DNA from: Bradyrhizobium sp.
GTDB taxonomy: Bacteria; Pseudomonadota; Alphaproteobacteria; Rhizobiales; Xanthobacteraceae
Direction of reading: 5' to 3'
DNA length: 64,000 nt
NCBI RefSeq assembly: GCF_016219575.1
Contig: NZ_JACRMG010000018.1
Span: forward strand, 1 to 64,000
Shown here: piece by piece, positions 52,667 through 62,165 of the stretch
Numbering within the stretch: the stretch's first letter is position 1
Layout of the letters: the number at the start of each line of letters is the position of its first letter
Program-made: the position numbers and the translations under genes
The notes under the pieces: model-generated
Database searches by the model: none
What the model was told of the DNA's origin: nothing
The model's input: the letters and a program-made list of their open reading frames with translations, nothing else

Positions 52667-55657
52667 ATGAAGGATGCCGATTTCAGGGCGTTGGGCGCGA
52701 GCGATCCGCGACTCGCGGCGCATGCAGACGGCGTCCTGCCCGCCTGGCTGTGGTCTGCCGACGGCACACGAATCCTGTGGGCCAATCCTGCCGGCGTCGA
52801 CGCGTTCGGCGCGCGCGGCGATGCGCAGCTGACCGAAACGATCTTCGGTCCCGCCGATCCGCACCGCCGCCAGATCGCGCAGCTCGCACGACACCTCAAT
52901 CCGGACGGCACGGTGCGCATGGAGCGGCTGCGCGGCTTCGGCGCCGCGCCTGGCGGCCTTGCGACCTGCAGCTGCTCGCGGATCGATTTTCCCGACGGCC
53001 GCCATGGCGTGCTGGTCGTTTCGGCAGTGAGGGTGGCGCGAAGGAAGCGGCCGCATGAGACGATCGCCGCGGCGGCGCCCGAGATCACGAGCGAACCGGC
53101 CGGCCGGCCCCCCACACCGGCGCGCATGGCCGACTATGAGACTCCGGCGCAGTCGAATGAAGCGCCTGCCGAGTTCGCGCTGTTCGACGAATTCGCCGAG
53201 GGGCGCGAACCACCGCCGGCCGAACAGCCGCCGGCCGCGGCGGAAGACCTGCAGCCCGCCACCGCGAGCGAGCCATCGCCGGCGGACGACGATGCCGATG
53301 AAGATCTGCCCATCGGCGATCGCCGCTATCCGCTACGCTTCAAGTGGCGGACCGATCGCGACGGCCGCTTCAATATCGGCACCGATGAATTCCTGAAACT
53401 GATCGGCCCGCTCACGGAAAGCCTCGTCGGCCGGCCGTGGCGCGAGATCGCGGCCGCGCTCGGCCTCGATGGCGACGCCCGGATGCGGAAGGCACTGGGC
53501 TCGCATGAGGCATTCAGCGGCATCAGCTTGCACTGGCCCGTCGATGGCGGCTACCTCCCCGTCGAACTCTCCGGCGCGCCGGCGCTCGACAGCGAGCAGC
53601 GCTTCGACGGTTACCGGGGCTTTGGCATCTGCCGCGACCTTGCCGGCCTGTTGCGGCTGGAATTGCTGCGGCGACACGGAATCTCCGTTTCCCCGTCCAA
53701 CCCGCAGCCTCCTTCCTCCGGTAATGTAGAACCCGAGGCGGTCGCCGATTCGGCGCCAGCGGAGGAAATTGCCGAAGCCGTTGTCTTGGAGAATTTGCCT
53801 TCAACCGACCTGGATCATCCCGTGGACACGCAAGAACCCCTGATGTCGACAGAGCTGCCGAGGGAGGCGCTGACGGAGGTGTCGGCCAACGTGCTGCCCT
53901 TCCGCCCGGTCGGCGACGCCAAGCCGCCCATACTGACGCCGGTGGAGAACAGCGCCTTCGACGAGCTCGCCCGCCAGTTGTCGGCGCGTCTAGACAATGG
54001 CGAGGCCGGCGAAGCGGGCGCACCGGCGGAAGCCGAAGCAGCCGAAATCGTCGTCGAGCCGGAAGCCGCCATTGCCCCGCCTGCTGCAAGCGACCGCCCC
54101 GATTGGCTGGCGCCGCCGGAGCCGCCGGCCCGCGGGCTGGCCAGGCGCGACAAGGCGCTGCTCGATCTGCTCCCCGCAGGCGTACTGATCTACCGGCTCG
54201 ACCGCCTGCTCTATGCCAACCCTGCATTCCTCAGGCGCATCGGCTATTCCAGCCTGCACGCGCTGGAAGATGCCGGAGGTCTCGACGCGCTCTATGTCGA
54301 ACCCGGCGTCTCGGTCTCGAGCAGTACGTCGGAAGCCGGCACGCCCGTGACGATTTCGGCAAGTCATGCCGGCGGAGAAGAGAGCGAGCCGGCCACGACC
54401 GCGGCGCGGCTGCACACGATTTCGTGGGACGATGAAGCCGCACTGGCGTTGATCTGCTCGGAAGGGCCGGTCGATGCCGCCCCCGTACCTGCGCCCGCCA
54501 TCGCGCCGGAGCCCGTTCAGCAGGCGCTGCCGACCGCGGCCGGCGAAGCCGATGCCGAAGAGCTCGGCGCCATTCTCGACACCACGGCCGAGGGCATCGT
54601 GATGTTCGACGAAGAGGGCAACGTTACCGCCTGCAACCGCAGCGCGGAGGCGCTGTTCGGCTATGACGGCGAAGAATTCGTCCAGCGCAATCTCGCCGAT
54701 CTCTTTGCCCCGGAAAGCCAGCACGGCGTGTTCGAGTATTTTGCCGGCGTGAAGTCCGCCGGCAGCGCCAGCCTGCTCGACCACGGCCGCGAGACGCTCG
54801 GGCGCGTGCGCCAGGGCGGCTTTATCCCGCTGTCGATCACCATCGGCCGCACCCGCGCCGACGGGCCGAATTTCTTCGCCGTGTTCCGCGACCTCTCGCA
54901 GAGCCGCAAGAGCGAGAGCCAGCTGCAGCAGGCGCAACGGCTCAGCGAACGCGCCGCCAACGCCAAGTCCGACATGCTGGCGCGGATCAGCCACGAGCTG
55001 CGCGCGCCGCTCAACGCCATCATCGGCTTTGCCGAGGTGATGATCGGCGAGCGCTTCGGCTCGCTCGGCAACGAGCGCTACCTCGAATACATGAAGGACA
55101 TCCGCGCCTCCGGCCAGCGGGTGATCTCCGTGATCGACGATCTGCTCGACCTGACGCGGATCGAGACCGGCAAGATCGACCTCTCCTTCGCCAGCCAGAA
55201 CCTCAACGAGCTGGTGGAGAACTGCGTCGCCGTGATGCAGCCGCAGGCCAACCGCGAGCGCATCATCATCCGCACCTCGCTGGCGCATACGCTGCCGCCG
55301 GTCGTGGCCGACGCGCGCGCACTGCGCCAGATCGCGATGAACCTGATCGGCACGTCGATTCATCTGGCCAAGGCCGGCGGCCAGGTCATCGTTTCGACCG
55401 CGCTGTCTGATTTCGGCGACGTGGTGCTACGGGTGCGCGATACCGGCCAGGCGATGAACGACAACGAGGTTGCAGCAGCGCTGGAGCCGTTCCGCGCGCG
55501 CGGACCGTCGGACCAGGCCGCCGATGCCTCGGCCGTCAGCCTGTCGCTGACGAAAGCGCTGGTGGAAGCCAACCGCGCGCAATTCCACATCAGGCCCGGC
55601 CCGCATACCGGCACGCTGGTCGAGGTGGTGTTTTCCCGCACGGTGGCGCGGGTGTAG
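52667..55657 (+). CDS. PAS-domain histidine kinase, PdhS/PleC/DivJ-like, with decayed ATP-binding motifs
   Basis: A 996-residue cytoplasmic protein. The N-terminal half holds PAS-like segments and a long Ala/Pro/Glu-rich linker; a clear PAS domain (ILDTTAEGIVMFDEEGNVTACN) precedes the HisKA domain with His776 in RISHELRAPLNAI. Flanking sequence (GERFGSLGNERYLEYM, RERIIIRTSL) resembles PdhS and PleC, cell-cycle kinases of Rhizobiales. The catalytic domain looks degenerate: N box MNLIGTSIHLAK, G1 box DTGQAMND and no GxGLGL in the G2 region. It may be a pseudokinase or phosphatase-type regulator. Confidence 0.85.
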   Translation: MKDADFRALGASDPRLAAHADGVLPAWLWSADGTRILWANPAGVDAFGARGDAQLTETIFGPADPHRRQIAQLARHLNPDGTVRMERLRGFGAAPGGLATCSCSRIDFPDGRHGVLVVSAVRVARRKRPHETIAAAAPEITSEPAGRPPTPARMADYETPAQSNEAPAEFALFDEFAEGREPPPAEQPPAAAEDLQPATASEPSPADDDADEDLPIGDRRYPLRFKWRTDRDGRFNIGTDEFLKLIGPLTESLVGRPWREIAAALGLDGDARMRKALGSHEAFSGISLHWPVDGGYLPVELSGAPALDSEQRFDGYRGFGICRDLAGLLRLELLRRHGISVSPSNPQPPSSGNVEPEAVADSAPAEEIAEAVVLENLPSTDLDHPVDTQEPLMSTELPREALTEVSANVLPFRPVGDAKPPILTPVENSAFDELARQLSARLDNGEAGEAGAPAEAEAAEIVVEPEAAIAPPAASDRPDWLAPPEPPARGLARRDKALLDLLPAGVLIYRLDRLLYANPAFLRRIGYSSLHALEDAGGLDALYVEPGVSVSSSTSEAGTPVTISASHAGGEESEPATTAARLHTISWDDEAALALICSEGPVDAAPVPAPAIAPEPVQQALPTAAGEADAEELGAILDTTAEGIVMFDEEGNVTACNRSAEALFGYDGEEFVQRNLADLFAPESQHGVFEYFAGVKSAGSASLLDHGRETLGRVRQGGFIPLSITIGRTRADGPNFFAVFRDLSQSRKSESQLQQAQRLSERAANAKSDMLARISHELRAPLNAIIGFAEVMIGERFGSLGNERYLEYMKDIRASGQRVISVIDDLLDLTRIETGKIDLSFASQNLNELVENCVAVMQPQANRERIIIRTSLAHTLPPVVADARALRQIAMNLIGTSIHLAKAGGQVIVSTALSDFGDVVLRVRDTGQAMNDNEVAAALEPFRARGPSDQAADASAVSLSLTKALVEANRAQFHIRPGPHTGTLVEVVFSRTVARV

Positions 55658-55669
55658 GAAGTGGCGTCG

Positions 55670-55745
55670 TCGTTCCGGGGCGGCTCGCAGAGCCGAACCC
55701 CGAACCCCGAGATTCCGGGTTCGCGCTTCGCGCGCCCCGGAATGA
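55670..55745. repeat. Intergenic inverted repeat, family B, copy 3
   Basis: It begins TCGTTCCGGGG and ends CCCCGGAATGA, with the core GAGATTCCGGGTTCG and the subarm GCGCTTCGCGC. It lies between the kinase gene and the convergent PilZ gene. One base of the left end differs from the other copies. Confidence 0.8.
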
Positions 55746-55797
55746 CATCGTAGAGACGGAGCTCTCATTCCGGCGGCGGGAAGTTGCCGTAACACCG

Positions 55798-56040
55798 CTA
55801 TTCGAAGACGACGCCGATCCGCTTCTCCTTGCGCCACACCACCCGGCACGGCCAGTGCCGCCCGTCTGCCGGCACGAACAGCGTGAAATGTGCGGGGATG
55901 CCGACCGGGCTGGTGACGTCAAGCGCGGCGCCGGTCGCCGACCAGTTCCGGATGGCGCAGTCGATCGCGCCGCCGCCAAATTCGATCGTCGCGGCCTTCA
56001 GGACTCGCTGCCGGGGTGTGGTGCGCTTTTCCTCGTTCAT
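55798..56040 (-). CDS. PilZ domain protein, 80 aa
   Basis: A single-domain c-di-GMP-binding candidate. RTTPRQRVLKAATIEF carries the RxxxR motif and CAIRNWSATGAALDV the second loop, where the usual DxSxxG reads NWSATG, so ligand binding could be weakened. IGVVF ends the fold. A second PilZ gene and a GGDEF gene lie upstream on the same strand, which suggests a small c-di-GMP cluster. Confidence 0.87.
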   Translation of the reverse strand: MNEEKRTTPRQRVLKAATIEFGGGAIDCAIRNWSATGAALDVTSPVGIPAHFTLFVPADGRHWPCRVVWRKEKRIGVVFE

Positions 56041-56090
56041 GGCATCGGTATCCTAATCCCGGATACCGCTCCCGGTTTGATCCTGCGCAA

Positions 56091-56438
56091 TCACGCTTCG
56101 GCGGCTTCAGCGCCCAGTTCCAGCCCCGCTGCTCCTGCCGGCCGCCTTTGCCTCGCCGTTCTCCCGCCCCTCAGGAAGCTGGCGCCGATCTGCTCGCCGT
56201 TGATCCACGACAGCTCGCAGCGCCGGAACGCCACGCCCGTGGACGACAACACCAGGAAGAATTCCTTGATGTTCAGCCCGGCCAGCGAGGATTTGAACGC
56301 GAGCCTGACGCCGGATTCCGAGACGTCCAGCATCGCGCAGGGGCGGCGCCATGTCCCGTCGATGGAAAATATCTGGACGTCGATGCCGTGCGAAAAGACC
56401 ACCCGATGAATCTTGCGGCGATTTACAGTCGTATCCAT
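56091..56438 (-). CDS. PilZ domain protein, 115 aa
   Basis: A second PilZ protein with RRKIHRVVFSHGI at the N-terminus (RxxxR-like) and CAMLDVSESGVRLAF, a complete DxSxxG motif. The C-terminal 25 residues are an Ala/Gly/Glu-rich tail that looks disordered. It probably senses c-di-GMP. It lies between the other PilZ gene and the DUF6894 gene, all leftward, with a diguanylate cyclase upstream. Confidence 0.87.
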   Translation of the reverse strand: MDTTVNRRKIHRVVFSHGIDVQIFSIDGTWRRPCAMLDVSESGVRLAFKSSLAGLNIKEFFLVLSSTGVAFRRCELSWINGEQIGASFLRGGRTARQRRPAGAAGLELGAEAAEA

Positions 56439-56482
56439 GCGCCGCTCATTTCAATCAGCGGACGCTTCGGGCGTGCTCGACC

Positions 56483-56719
56483 TCAATGATCCAGTGCCTC
56501 GGCGACGAGGCTGATCCGGAACCTGGGCTTGCCGGACTCGTCGAGCAGTTCCATCCGCCAATCGGATTGCGGCTTCAGCTTGCGGCAAATACCGGCGACC
56601 AGATTGCTGGAGGCCTTCGCCATCTCGTCCCAGGCCGCGTCGCGATCGAGCGCATCGAACGGACATTCCGCGACACCGGAAAACCTGTCGTGGCTGACCC
56701 GGAAGAAGTAGAGCGACAT
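56483..56719 (-). CDS. DUF6894 family protein, 78 aa
   Basis: The protein starts MSLYFFRVSHDRFSGVAECP, matching the '.YFF.V..' opening of DUF6894, a very common small rhizobial family. Further landmarks are DRDAAWDEMAKASSNLVAGI and WRMELLDESGKPRFRI. GGAAAATCAGG precedes the ATG. Function unknown. It lies 33 bp downstream of the diguanylate cyclase and may be co-transcribed. Confidence 0.85.
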   Translation of the reverse strand: MSLYFFRVSHDRFSGVAECPFDALDRDAAWDEMAKASSNLVAGICRKLKPQSDWRMELLDESGKPRFRISLVAEALDH

Positions 56720-56751
56720 CCTGATTTTCCTTTACTTGCCAGATTGCGTTT

Positions 56752-57828
56752 TCAAGCCACTTTCGCGGCATAATCGCGAAATTGTTCGGCGCCCACCACG
56801 CGGTTGCGGCCGCTGCGCTTGGCCGCATAGAGATAGGTGTCGGCGCGTTCGAGGAGAGTTTCCCGGGTGTCGTAGGCGAGCAGCGAGGCAACGCCGACCG
56901 AGATCGTGATCCTGCCGATCATTTCGCCGGTGGACTTCTTCTTCAGTTCCCGCGCCATGACGGTACGGCGAAGCTGATCGGCGACGGTGAGGGCCGCATC
57001 GAGCGCGGTGTTCGGAAGGAGGATTGCGAATTCCTCGCCGCCAAAGCGGGCCGCCACGTCCTGCCCTTTCAGGTTCTGCCTGAGCGACATGGCGACCAGC
57101 CGCAACACCTGGTCTCCCGTCGCGTGTCCGTAGGTGTCGTTGAAGGATTTGAAATGGTCGATGTCGATCATCAGCAGCGAGAGCGGTTCGCCCAGATCCC
57201 TGGCCGCCTGCACTGCTTCGATCAACGTCTCGTCAAAGTGCTTGCGATTGCCCAATTCCGTCAGGGAATCCCGCCGGCTCTCGATCCGGATCGCCTGCAA
57301 GCCCTGCTGGAGCTCGGCGATCTCGCGGGTCGCACCTTCGAGGCGGGCCTTCAGGCCGAGACCTTGCTCGCGCATCTCGAGCGTGGCCGCAGCAAGGGCT
57401 TTCACGGCGGCCAACACCGCCGCCCGGTCGTCGGACGCCGCCAGCTTCCGCGCAGCGATGTCCAGGCTGTCGCCATAGGCCGATGTGGATCCCAGCGCCG
57501 CTGAAATGATACCGACCACGTCTCCGAGCCTGCCGTTCAGACCGGAGCCGATGGCCTGCATTCTTCCGAGCATGCGGCCTGCGCCGAAATGCGTCTCGTA
57601 GAGGGTTTCCAGATCGGACTCGGCAAGGGCGCTGCCAGCCGCAACAAGCGCGTCGATATCCCGGTTGAGGGCGCGGTTGCTCTGCTGGGCGTAGGTGTAC
57701 CAGAGTTCGTAGTTGCGCGGCGTCGGCGGCAGACCGCTCGCGCGCAGACGCGATCGCGCCGTCTCTGCCAGCGCCAGCGAACGCTCGCATTCATCCGACC
57801 CGGGCACATTGCTGTCGATAGATCCCAT
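56752..57828 (-). CDS. Diguanylate cyclase (GGDEF)
   Basis: A 358-residue cytoplasmic protein that makes cyclic di-GMP from two GTP. The N-terminal half is helical (RNYELWYTYAQQSNRALNRDID onward) with a coiled coil before the GGDEF domain. Landmarks are DSLTELGNRKHFDE, LLMIDIDHFKSFNDTYGHATGDQVL and the active-site ARFGGEEFAILL (GGEEF). No RxxD inhibitory site is seen four residues before GGEEF, so product inhibition may be absent. The start before GSIDSNVPG is taken; a longer frame adds 12 residues. PilZ receptors lie downstream. Confidence 0.94.
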   Translation of the reverse strand: MGSIDSNVPGSDECERSLALAETARSRLRASGLPPTPRNYELWYTYAQQSNRALNRDIDALVAAGSALAESDLETLYETHFGAGRMLGRMQAIGSGLNGRLGDVVGIISAALGSTSAYGDSLDIAARKLAASDDRAAVLAAVKALAAATLEMREQGLGLKARLEGATREIAELQQGLQAIRIESRRDSLTELGNRKHFDETLIEAVQAARDLGEPLSLLMIDIDHFKSFNDTYGHATGDQVLRLVAMSLRQNLKGQDVAARFGGEEFAILLPNTALDAALTVADQLRRTVMARELKKKSTGEMIGRITISVGVASLLAYDTRETLLERADTYLYAAKRSGRNRVVGAEQFRDYAAKVA

Positions 57829-57980
57829 CGCGCGACTCTCGCCTGACGCCCAAGGCCGGTGCATCCGATCAGGCTTGGCCCAGAATACAGCACTGCGCGC
57901 CGCTCCCGTTGTCCGGAAGTTCCTGACGCGATAACCGGTTGTTTAGGAATGATGCCCGTAATTTTACGGGACCCGGACGA

Positions 57981-58607
57981 TCAGGTCAGCCATCCCTCGG
58001 AGACGGCAAACTTCACGATCTCGGCCCGTGATTTCAGGCCGAGCTTTTCCAGCGCCCGGCCGCGGTAAGTCTCGACCGACTTGCCGCCGATTCCCATCGA
58101 CTTGGCGATCTCCTTGGTGGCATAGCCCAGCGCCGTCAGTCTGAGCGCCTCGCGCTCGCGCGGGCTGAGTTCGACCGCTCCGGCCGCGCCCTGTGCGCTG
58201 CGGCCAGCGAGCAGCGGGTCGATGAAGGTGCCGCCGGCGAGCGCCGCACGGACCGCCGGTATCAGCGTCGTCGTGGCCGAGCGCTTGAGGAGGAAGCCGC
58301 AAGCCCCCGCAGAAAGCGCCTGCTTCACATGCCCCTCGTCCTCATGAGCGGTGAGGATCAGGACCTTCACCGTCGGCCGTTCCTCGCGGATCTTTCGTGT
58401 CAGCAGGATACCGCTCATGCCCGGCATGGCGACGTCGATCACCGCGATGTCAGGCGTGATCGACCTGACAAGGCTGAGCGCGTCGATGCCGGTGACGGCC
58501 TCTCCAACCAGCTCAAGATCCGCCTCCGCTGCGATCAATTGCTTGAGCGCGAGCAGAATGAACGGATGATCGTCGGCGAGGACGATGCTCGCTCTTTTGA
58601 CAGCCAC
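57981..58607 (-). CDS. NarL/FixJ-type response regulator
   Basis: A 208-residue two-domain regulator. The receiver domain has ADDHP at residues 11-15, Asp58 in DIAVIDVAMPGMSG as phosphorylation site and the Lys in GFLLKRSA. The C-terminal LuxR-type HTH reads LSPREREALRLTALGYATKEIAKSMGIGGKSVETYRGRALEKL. It is divergent from a large hybrid kinase 275 bp away, its likely partner. The LuxR domain should bind DNA on phosphorylation; targets unknown. Confidence 0.95.
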   Translation of the reverse strand: MAVKRASIVLADDHPFILLALKQLIAAEADLELVGEAVTGIDALSLVRSITPDIAVIDVAMPGMSGILLTRKIREERPTVKVLILTAHEDEGHVKQALSAGACGFLLKRSATTTLIPAVRAALAGGTFIDPLLAGRSAQGAAGAVELSPREREALRLTALGYATKEIAKSMGIGGKSVETYRGRALEKLGLKSRAEIVKFAVSEGWLT

Positions 58608-58882
58608 GTTACTCGACCTAGCTGTTGATGGGTCAGATAATCCGCGACCCGCTTTCCTGCATGCGACCGCGTGCCTTTTTCCGGCTCCCGAGGACCATAC
58701 CGATGCGGGCCCCGTTGAACGCCGGATTCAGCCGCCAGCCCTGCTCTGTTAGTATCACCCAAGTCTTGATTCCCTCAAGGCAAGCCAAAATTCACCTCCT
58801 GCTGAACTTGGCCACACGGCGCATGCAGAGATTGAACCTCTGCCGGTCGGCTTGATCTGAACATCGTTTACCCGGCGGTCCC

Positions 58883-61800
58883 ATGCACGAAGTTCGAGAA
58901 AAGCTGAAACGGACCGCGCGCCTGCAAGCCGCAACCGGAATAGTCTTCGCTGCATCAATTCTGCTGCTGTTCTCGATCGATTTGCGGTTCCGCTATCAGG
59001 CCGCAATCGCACAGGGAATGAAAACCGCGCGGAACTTCGCCGAGATTCTGTCCGAGCACACGGCGCTTACGTTTGAAGGCGTCGAGCGAACCCTGCGTGA
59101 AGCCGAGAAGATCCGGAAGGAGAGCCTCGAGGGAAGGTATCCCAAATCCGAGGACAGGAACGCAGCGCTTCAGCTGCTGGTGAAAACGTCGCCCGTGGTC
59201 GTTGCAGCCGGGTGGACAGACGCTTCCGGTGAAGTGGTGGCTCACTCCTACGGCAGCCAGCCGCCCCGCAGCAATGTTTCAGGCATGCCGCACTTCGACT
59301 TCCATCGCGACAGTGCCGAGCGTCGTCTTTATCTCGCGCCTCCCTTCCGTTCAGCGGCATCGGAAAAGTGGCTCACTGCCGTTTCATTGCGGCTTGACAA
59401 CGCAGACGGCACATTTGCCGGCATCCTTACGGCGCCGATCGATCCATCATACTTCATCAAGATCTACCGCAGCATCGATCTCGGCAACGAGGGGTCAATC
59501 CTGTTGATTCACCGGGACGGCCTGCTGCTCGCGCGGGAGCCCATGCTCGAAAGCGCGATGGGCAGGTCTTTTGCCTCGGCGCCTCTTCTGGCGCAGCATC
59601 TGCCGAGATCGGAATCGGGCTCCTACGAATCCTTGAGCGCGGTCGATGCGATTCCTCGCGTCGCCGGCTACAAGACAGTACAGGGGCTGCCGCTGGTAGT
59701 GCTCGTGAGCTACGGGCGCAGCGTCGTTCTGCAAGCCTGGTATCGTCACCTCCTGTTATTCGGACCGCTGGTCGCGTTCACGGTCGCGGCGATATTGTTC
59801 GGCACGTGGCTGCTCGTAAGTCAGACCGGAGTCCTTGCCGGACAATCCAGCGCCCTGGAAATCAAGTCCCACGAACTCGAACAGATCAATGCGCGGTTCA
59901 ACCTGGCGCTCAGCGAGATGCCCAATGGCCTCGTGATGTGGGATGCCGAGCAGCGGATCGTGATCGTCAACGGCCGTTTCCGGGAGATATACGGACTGAC
60001 GCCCGAGCAAGCCGCCCCGGGAGTTACGTTGCGGCAACTTCTCGAAACGCAGGTTGCGAACGGGGTGGGCGGAGAACTTGGCGTCGACCAGCTTGCCAGG
60101 ATTGTCGTTACGCAAGGGGAGCAAACTCACTTGCTGCCGGACGGCCGGACGATTTCCATGCGCAGGCACCGGATGCCGGACGGCGGATGGATCGCGACCC
60201 ATCAGGACATCACCGAGCACAAGCGTGCCGAAGCCCTGCTGCGCACGACGCTGGACTCCATGGACCAGGGCCTCATTGCCGTCGACCGCGACGGCGGAAC
60301 GGTGCTGATGAATGCGCGCGCGACCGCCCTGCTCGGCCTGCCCAGGGAATTTGCCGAAACCCGGCCGCACAAGCGCGTGATACTGGAGTATCAACGCAGC
60401 ATGGGCGAGTTCGCCTCCGACGAGATGTATGCGCAGGTCGTCAAGGACATCGACGAGCGCCGGCACGACATCTACGAGCGGGAGCGGCCCAACGGCACCG
60501 TTCTCGAGATCCGCACCGTTCCGACGGAGGACGGTGGATTTGTCCGGACTTATAGCGACGTGACGGCTCGCCGGGCGGCTGAAGTGGCATTGCGCCGGGA
60601 GAAGGACCGCGCCGAGGCCGCGGCACGCGCGACGGCCGAGTTTCTCGCCAATATGAGCCATGAACTGAGGACGCCGCTCACGGCCATCATCGGCGTGTCC
60701 GACATGCTGCTGAAGGGCCCGGTGTCGCCCGAGCGGCAGCGCCAGTTCATGGAAATGCAGCGCACCGCCGGCAAGGGATTGCTCGGCGTCATCAGCGACA
60801 TCCTCGACTTCTCCAAGATCGAGGCCGGGCAGCTCAGGATCGAGAAGGCCGCGCTGTCGCTGAAGGAGCTGACCGACGGCTGCATCGAACTGGTTCGCGA
60901 TCAGGCCCGGCGTAAGGGAATCGAATTCGGTGCGAGCATCGCGCCTGATGTGCGCGACAGCGTGCTGGGCGATGCCGTGCGCCTGAGACAGGTGTTGCTG
61001 AACCTGGTCGGCAATGCGGTGAAATTCACGCCGTCCGGCACCGTGCGGCTTACCGTGGAGTGCGGCGACAAGCCGGACGCCGTCCGTTTCACCGTCACCG
61101 ACACCGGCATCGGGATAAGTCCGCGCGACTTGCCAAACCTTTTCCAGCGCTTCGTGCAGGCGGACCGGTCGACGACGCGGCGCTTTGGCGGCAGCGGCCT
61201 CGGCCTTGCCATCTCCAAGGAGCTGGTCACGCTGATGGGCGGCACGATCGAGGTGCAGAGCGCGCCGGGACGCGGGTCGGCCTTTTCGTTCACAATCGAG
61301 CTTCCGGCTGCGAGCGAGGCGCGCCGGGATGGCGCCGCGCCGGTTTCCAGCTACGGGACTCCGTGCCGGTTGCTTCTCGCCGAGGACAATCCGCTCAACC
61401 GCGAGCTGATCAAGGCCATGCTCGAACAGGCCGGGCATCAAGTGGTGACCGTCAACGACGGCGCCGAAGCTGTGCGGGTTGCGATCCGCAACCAATTCGA
61501 TGCCGTCCTCATGGACGTGCAGATGCCCGACATGGACGGCTACACCGCGGCGCGGACGATCCGCGCGGCGACGGCGAACCGGCCGCGATTGCCCATCATC
61601 GGCCTGACGGCAAACGCGCTAGCGGGCGAAGCCGGGCGATGCCGGGAGGCGGGGATGAATGTCCATGTGCCGAAGCCGGTGGACTGGCCCGCGCTTCTTG
61701 CGGCCATCGAACGCCTTGTCCTCGAGGAGAGGCGCGGCGAGGCGATCGCGCCGCAGACAACGGTTGAAGCCGGTGCCGAACCAAAGGCTGGTACCGAAGC

Positions 61801-62161
61801 GGCGATTCTCGATGAAGCCGTTCTGACACATCTGCGAACGGCGATCGGCAACGAAAACGCCTCCAGGCTGCTGCGATTGTTCGCGGCCGATGCGCGTGAG
61901 CGTTTCGACGCCCCGCCCGATACGCCGACGGCGCGCGATGCCATCCGCCGCGAGGCCCACACGCTTGGAGGATCTGCCGGGCTGCTCGGCTTCCTCGAAC
62001 TTGCCGATGCCTGCCGCGCCCTGGAAGCTGCGCCACTCGAGCACGACGCCTTTGCGCAGGCACTCGGGTGCTGCCGCCGTGCGCGTGACGCGGCGCTGGG
62101 TCTGCTCGACGAGCTCGTGAGCGATGAAGCTTCCGCCAGGGAAGAACAGGCGAACGCCTGA
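58883..62161 (+). CDS. Hybrid sensor histidine kinase (Cache-PAS-HisKA-HATPase-REC-Hpt)
   Basis: A 1092-residue membrane sensor. A first helix (GIVFAASILLLFSIDL) and a second near residue 290-315 flank a periplasmic dCache-like domain. Two PAS-type segments follow (LALSEMPNGLVMWDAEQRIVIVN; TTLDSMDQGLIAVDRDGG), then HisKA with His593 in ANMSHELRTPLTAI, an intact HATPase (NLVGNAVKFTPSG, DTGIGISPRDL, GSGLGLAISK), a receiver with Asp878 in VLMDVQMPDMDG and an Hpt domain with His1026 in REAHTLGGSAG. It carries a full phosphorelay. Its likely output partner is the divergent NarL-type regulator. Confidence 0.95.
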   Translation: MHEVREKLKRTARLQAATGIVFAASILLLFSIDLRFRYQAAIAQGMKTARNFAEILSEHTALTFEGVERTLREAEKIRKESLEGRYPKSEDRNAALQLLVKTSPVVVAAGWTDASGEVVAHSYGSQPPRSNVSGMPHFDFHRDSAERRLYLAPPFRSAASEKWLTAVSLRLDNADGTFAGILTAPIDPSYFIKIYRSIDLGNEGSILLIHRDGLLLAREPMLESAMGRSFASAPLLAQHLPRSESGSYESLSAVDAIPRVAGYKTVQGLPLVVLVSYGRSVVLQAWYRHLLLFGPLVAFTVAAILFGTWLLVSQTGVLAGQSSALEIKSHELEQINARFNLALSEMPNGLVMWDAEQRIVIVNGRFREIYGLTPEQAAPGVTLRQLLETQVANGVGGELGVDQLARIVVTQGEQTHLLPDGRTISMRRHRMPDGGWIATHQDITEHKRAEALLRTTLDSMDQGLIAVDRDGGTVLMNARATALLGLPREFAETRPHKRVILEYQRSMGEFASDEMYAQVVKDIDERRHDIYERERPNGTVLEIRTVPTEDGGFVRTYSDVTARRAAEVALRREKDRAEAAARATAEFLANMSHELRTPLTAIIGVSDMLLKGPVSPERQRQFMEMQRTAGKGLLGVISDILDFSKIEAGQLRIEKAALSLKELTDGCIELVRDQARRKGIEFGASIAPDVRDSVLGDAVRLRQVLLNLVGNAVKFTPSGTVRLTVECGDKPDAVRFTVTDTGIGISPRDLPNLFQRFVQADRSTTRRFGGSGLGLAISKELVTLMGGTIEVQSAPGRGSAFSFTIELPAASEARRDGAAPVSSYGTPCRLLLAEDNPLNRELIKAMLEQAGHQVVTVNDGAEAVRVAIRNQFDAVLMDVQMPDMDGYTAARTIRAATANRPRLPIIGLTANALAGEAGRCREAGMNVHVPKPVDWPALLAAIERLVLEERRGEAIAPQTTVEAGAEPKAGTEAAILDEAVLTHLRTAIGNENASRLLRLFAADARERFDAPPDTPTARDAIRREAHTLGGSAGLLGFLELADACRALEAAPLEHDAFAQALGCCRRARDAALGLLDELVSDEASAREEQANA

Positions 62162-62165
62162 GCAG

